64,000 nucleotides of DNA from the NCBI GenBank assembly GCA_035710745.1, contig DASTCX010000040.1:1-64000 (forward strand), read 5' to 3'. The translations under genes and the position numbers were made by a program. This document shows, piece by piece, positions 60,353 to 64,000 of the stretch; position 1 is the stretch's first letter; each line of letters opens with the position of its first letter. The notes under the pieces are model-generated. The model searched no databases, had not been told where the DNA came from, and worked only from the letters and a program-made list of their open reading frames with translations. Source of the DNA: Candidatus Eremiobacteraceae bacterium (GTDB lineage: Bacteria; Vulcanimicrobiota; Vulcanimicrobiia; Eremiobacterales; Eremiobacteraceae).

Positions 60353-63115
60353 GTGATGCCGCCGGAAGCCGAGCGTCAAGCTCAGGGCTCTGTTGCCATG
60401 CCTACGGGCACGGTGACGTTTCTCTTTTCCGACATCGAGGGCAGTACGCAGCGCTGGGAGCGCCATCAGGATGCGATGAGAACCGCCGTCGCCCGCCACG
60501 AGCAAATCGTGAACGAGGCCGTGACGCGACACGGCGGTTTTGTTTTCAAGACGCTCGGCGACGCGTTTTGCGTCGCCTTCGCGACAGCGCCGCAAGCGGT
60601 CGGCGCGGCGATTGATGCCCAACGAGCTCTCGCCGAAGAAGACTTTGAGCTCGTTGACGGTTTGCGGGTACGCATCGGCCTGCACACCGGGCACGCGGAG
60701 GAACGCAACACTGACTACTTCGGGCCGACGGTCAATCGCGTCGCGCGTTTGATGTCGATCGGCCACGGCGGCCAAGTGCTCCTCTCAGCGACGACGCGCG
60801 ACCTCGCGCACGCTGATCTTCCTAAGGATACGTCGCTGGTCGATCTCGGCTCGCACCGACTCAAGGATCTGACCGAACCGGAGCATGTCTGGCAACTCAA
60901 CGGACACGGCTTGCCGTCTGAATTCCCATCGCTTCGCTCGCTCAACGCGCTGCCACACAATCTCCCGATCAAGCGAACCACGTTCGTCGGTCGCGAACGC
61001 GATGTCGCCGACGTCAAAGACCTGCTAGCTCGACATCATCTGCTGACCCTCGCCGGATCAGGCGGCGTCGGGAAGACGCGGCTCGCCGTGCAAGCTGGTG
61101 CAGAGATCCTCGATCGGTTTCCGGACGGCGTTTGGTTCGTCGACCTCGCACCGATCAGCGACGCTGAACTGGTCGCGAGCGTCACCTCACAAGTCTTGGG
61201 TATTTCCCAGAAGGTGGGCAACCGCGTCGACGAGTCGATTCCACCCTGGCTCGAGCACAAGAAGCTGCTCCTCATCTTCGACAACTGCGAGCACGTCTTG
61301 GAGACGGTCGCCGCTTTGGCTGTCTCGATTCTCCGCGCGGCGCCGGACGTGCGCATTTTGAGCACTTCGCGACAAGTGCTAGGTATCGGCGATGAAGAAG
61401 TCTTGCGACTTCGCTCGCTTGAGGTTCCGCACCAGACCGACGTGACGCCCTCGAAGGTTTTGGAATTCGGATCGGTCGGGCTTTTTGTCGATCGCGCCAG
61501 ATCGGTCGACAAGTCCTTCGCCCTCACCGACAACACGGCGCCAATCGTCGCTGACATCTGCCGCCGACTTGACGGCATTCCGCTCGCCATCGAGCTTGCT
61601 GCGGCTCGCGTCAAGGTCTTGTCGATCCCGAATCTCGCAAAACGCCTCGACGAACGCTTCAAGGTCCTCACGGGCGGCAGCCGCGAGGTCTTGCCGCGTC
61701 AGAAGACCTTGAGCGCGCTCATCGACTGGAGCTACGACCTGCTCGACCCAAAGGAGCAGCTGCTGTTCAGAAATTTGGGCATTTTCGCCGGCGGGTTTGG
61801 CCTCGAGGCCGCGACGAGCGTGTGCGGCGCCGAGGGCTCGGACGAAATCGACGTATTGGACCTGCTCGCCTCGTTGACGGACAAGTCGCTCGTGATCGCC
61901 GATACGAGCGGAGAACATGAGCGCTACCATCTCCTTGAATCCACTCGGGCCTATGCGCTCGACAAACTGACCGCATCAAACCAGCGCGACCGCATGGCTC
62001 GGCGCCATGCGGAATTTTTCCGCGACAAGGCGCAGGCGACTGCAGAGCGCTATAATACGGAGTTCTTTTCCTGGCCTGCAGAGGTGGAATTGGACCTGGA
62101 CGACTACCGCGGCGCGCTCGAGTGGACGCTCACCCAGGGGAACGACGCGACGGTAGGCGGCACGATCGCCGGACAGCTGAGCTCGATGTGGCGCCGCGGT
62201 CTTGCTGTCGAGGGCCGTTATTGGATCCTCCTTGCGCTCGAGCGCGTGGATGAATCAGAGCAGCCATGGGTCGCGGCGCGACTGTGGCATGCGCTCGGTG
62301 TGCAATCAGCGGGCAAGCAAAAGCTTGAGGCTGCCGAGCGCGCAGTGCGCCTATTCGAATCAGTGGGTGACGTCCGTTGGGCTGGGTACGCCCGCATCTC
62401 GCTTGGGCGAGCTCTTCTTGATATGGGCCGGTATGAAGAAGCAAGCCAGGAGTATTCGCGAGCTCTTTCCGCGGTGCGCGCGAGCGGGGACAGATTGCGC
62501 GCCGCTATTTGTCTCCACGCACTGGCATCAGTAGAGTGGATGGTGGGCGACCGAGGCCGGGCCGGTGACCTCTTCGCTGAGTCGTTGGCGGCTCATCAGG
62601 CGTGTGGGGATGAGGAAGGTACCGCCCAAGTGCAGGCAGATATGGCCGAGTTTGAGTTTGCGGAAGGTCACCCCGACCAGGCGCTGCGCTTGGCGAGTCG
62701 GGCGGCGGAGACTCTACGCGGAAAAAATGCGCGTAGCAGCAGCTTTATCCACGTCAACATTGCTGTGTATCACATCGCCCTCGGAGACTCCAATGGAGGA
62801 AGACAGTCAGCGCGGGAGGGTCTACATTTGGCACGTCAGGCCCGCGTCGAACAATCGATCGCTAACGGGCTGCAGCACTTAGCGTTGATCTCAGCTCTCC
62901 GCGGTGAGAGCGGCCCCGCGGCTCAATTGCTGGGCTACGTTGATGCGCAGAATAAATTGCTTGGCCTTGAGCGCCAGTTCACGGAGAAGTGGAGCTACGA
63001 GAGACTCACGGCAGCGCTTCGAGACAAGCTAGGCGACGCGGAGATCGCAGCGTTCGCCGCCGAAGGCGTCGCGTGGTCGGAAGATCAGGCGTTCGAAGAA
63101 GCGTTGAAAGTCTGA
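60353..63115 (+). CDS. Class III adenylate-cyclase-type / NB-ARC ATPase / TPR regulator
   Basis: The 920-residue protein (or 905 from ATG 60398, where MPTGTVTFLFSDIEGST begins) has a class III nucleotide-cyclase domain at 15-185. Metal ligands Asp27 and Asp70 are present, Lys66 lies where the adenine-specifying Lys is found, and Asn128 and Arg132 (NRVAR) fit the transition-state pair. An STAND-type ATPase follows with GSGGVGKT (235-242) and LLLIFDNCEH, then TPR-like helices in the C-terminal third. It could make cAMP on demand of a ligand or partner, but no DNA-binding domain is seen. Confidence 0.9.
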   Translation: MMPPEAERQAQGSVAMPTGTVTFLFSDIEGSTQRWERHQDAMRTAVARHEQIVNEAVTRHGGFVFKTLGDAFCVAFATAPQAVGAAIDAQRALAEEDFELVDGLRVRIGLHTGHAEERNTDYFGPTVNRVARLMSIGHGGQVLLSATTRDLAHADLPKDTSLVDLGSHRLKDLTEPEHVWQLNGHGLPSEFPSLRSLNALPHNLPIKRTTFVGRERDVADVKDLLARHHLLTLAGSGGVGKTRLAVQAGAEILDRFPDGVWFVDLAPISDAELVASVTSQVLGISQKVGNRVDESIPPWLEHKKLLLIFDNCEHVLETVAALAVSILRAAPDVRILSTSRQVLGIGDEEVLRLRSLEVPHQTDVTPSKVLEFGSVGLFVDRARSVDKSFALTDNTAPIVADICRRLDGIPLAIELAAARVKVLSIPNLAKRLDERFKVLTGGSREVLPRQKTLSALIDWSYDLLDPKEQLLFRNLGIFAGGFGLEAATSVCGAEGSDEIDVLDLLASLTDKSLVIADTSGEHERYHLLESTRAYALDKLTASNQRDRMARRHAEFFRDKAQATAERYNTEFFSWPAEVELDLDDYRGALEWTLTQGNDATVGGTIAGQLSSMWRRGLAVEGRYWILLALERVDESEQPWVAARLWHALGVQSAGKQKLEAAERAVRLFESVGDVRWAGYARISLGRALLDMGRYEEASQEYSRALSAVRASGDRLRAAICLHALASVEWMVGDRGRAGDLFAESLAAHQACGDEEGTAQVQADMAEFEFAEGHPDQALRLASRAAETLRGKNARSSSFIHVNIAVYHIALGDSNGGRQSAREGLHLARQARVEQSIANGLQHLALISALRGESGPAAQLLGYVDAQNKLLGLERQFTEKWSYERLTAALRDKLGDAEIAAFAAEGVAWSEDQAFEEALKV

Positions 63116-63120
63116 CCCAG

Positions 63121-64000
63121 CTAGTGGAGCGATAGGCCGGCCGGATGATCAAGCATCGTGTTGAGCCCTCCGATGGTAGTCGCAGGCACCGCATTGCCGT
63201 TCGCTCCCGCCGCGAATGACTCGACGCTGCTGCTTCCGTTGTTCGCAACGAAGATCTTCCCTAGGCCGTTTACTTCGATACCTCCAGGCTTGTTGAGACC
63301 GGTCATGGTGCCCGAGATAGCCCGGAGCGGACTCACGTTGCCGTTCGCGTTCGCTGCGTATATCGTGATGCTCGTCCCGTTGAGGTTGGTGACGTAGATC
63401 AGGCCGGCGCTATCTGTCGCGACGTCCACAGGCGCGAGTAGGCCGGTCGCTGCGCCGACAATCACTTGGACGGGCGTTGCGTTGCCGGTCGCGTCCTTCG
63501 CGAAGACCTCGACAGAGTTGCGTCCGGGGTTTGCTACGACGAGCTCGTCACTGGCGTTGATCGCTAGTCCGATGGGTGCGTTGAGATTCGTGCTCGGACC
63601 GCTGATAGTACGGATCGGCGCGACGTTGCCATTCGCGTTCGGAGCATATACGGTGATCGAGTTGAGGTGATTGTTCGCGACGTAGATATCCCCGGAGGAA
63701 TCGACTCCGATTCCCGATGGCTTTCCGATAAGCGTGTTGTGCCCGAAGATGTTCTGTGTCGGAGCGGTATTGCCGGTCGACCCTGACGGATATACGGTCA
63801 CGGAGTTGTTGGTCCGGTTCGTCACGTAGATCTTGCCGTGCGTTGCGACGAAGACGTCGAACGGAGAGTTCAGCTGCGTATTCGAGCCGCTGAGCGTCGC
63901 TGTGGGTGCTATGTCGCCGGTACCGGACTTCGGATACATCGTGATGAGGTTCGACGTGGGATTGACGACGTAGATGAAGCCGGTGCCGAGGTCAGGCTCG
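63121..64000 (-). CDS. NHL-repeat protein, 5' end beyond the window
   Basis: The open frame is unbroken to the right edge, so the N-terminus is missing. At least 292 codons are visible. They form repeated propeller blades such as IGVDSSGDIYVANNHLNSIT and VYAPNANGNVAPIRTISGP. It is probably a secreted or surface NHL/SMP-30-type propeller, like the lipoprotein at 48150. It is convergent with the cyclase gene, with only 5 bp between the two stops. Confidence 0.85.
   Translation of the reverse strand, partial: EPDLGTGFIYVVNPTSNLITMYPKSGTGDIAPTATLSGSNTQLNSPFDVFVATHGKIYVTNRTNNSVTVYPSGSTGNTAPTQNIFGHNTLIGKPSGIGVDSSGDIYVANNHLNSITVYAPNANGNVAPIRTISGPSTNLNAPIGLAINASDELVVANPGRNSVEVFAKDATGNATPVQVIVGAATGLLAPVDVATDSAGLIYVTNLNGTSITIYAANANGNVSPLRAISGTMTGLNKPGGIEVNGLGKIFVANNGSSSVESFAAGANGNAVPATTIGGLNTMLDHPAGLSLH

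Overview
The window is 64 kb of GC-rich, gene-dense bacterial chromosome. It carries outer-membrane-type proteins (a beta-barrel porin and two DUF5916-type proteins), prepilin-like proteins and many signal-peptide proteins, so the cell is probably diderm. The mix of GloVer-repeat, NHL-repeat and Asp-box secreted proteins, BTAD-ATPase and cyclase-ATPase regulators and small palindromic intergenic repeats resembles uncultured soil phyla such as Eremiobacterota (WPS-2). That placement is an inference from gene content; the window holds no rRNA and no clear marker gene. There is no CRISPR array, no transposase and no recognisable integrase.

Layout. 0-8 kb: secreted Asp-box protein, secreted unknown, MFS transporter coupled to a DUF3052 protein, small membrane protein, APC permease. 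8-14 kb: kdpF, an extra mini-membrane protein, kdpA, kdpB and kdpC (high-affinity K+ pump), with a porin coupled to kdpC. 13.8-16.4 kb, opposite strand: arsenic operon arsR-arsI-arsC-aquaporin-CDF transporter. 16.6-22.8 kb: a secreted protein, then a KdpD-like protein made of two tandem KdpD/USP sensor units with no kinase domain, divergent from a membrane histidine kinase and a NarL-type response regulator. 23-31 kb: small regulators (Xre/MbcA-like, STAS), GNAT, ammonium transporter, TPR protein, Lrp/AsnC regulator, two small secreted FDFW-motif proteins, DUF1264, DoxX, tRNA-Val(CAC). 31-39.4 kb: large secreted proteins. 39.4-48 kb: BTAD-ATPase regulator with a small unannotated gene, GGDEF-EAL protein divergent from a three-gene minor-pilin cluster. 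48-55.4 kb: NHL lipoprotein, AraC regulator with a thioredoxin-like protein, Na+/H+ antiporter, HtrA-like protease. 55.5-60.3 kb: a 4.7-kb islet between a complete tRNA-Val(GAC) gene and a 34-bp direct repeat of its 3' end. 60.3-64 kb: adenylate-cyclase-type ATPase/TPR regulator and an NHL protein running off the right edge.

The strongest observations are four. (1) A split, duplicated KdpD sensor lies near kdpFABC. (2) About 25 short palindromes with conserved outer arms and compensating inner changes sit in intergenic DNA, often as doublets 40-50 bp apart; some act as intrinsic terminators and one supplies a stop codon. They occur throughout 0-49 kb and are absent from 49-64 kb. (3) A tRNA-bounded islet has no recombinase. 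(4) Several promoters have a -10 box only 6-10 nt before the start codon, pointing to leaderless mRNAs.

Genes are often translationally coupled through GTGA, TTGA, ATGA or TGATG overlaps, and two convergent pairs share a CTAG stop overlap. Many families occur as pairs in the window (DUF5916, DUF4760-like, AraC, NHL, fibre-like, FDFW-type secreted proteins, tRNA-Val).
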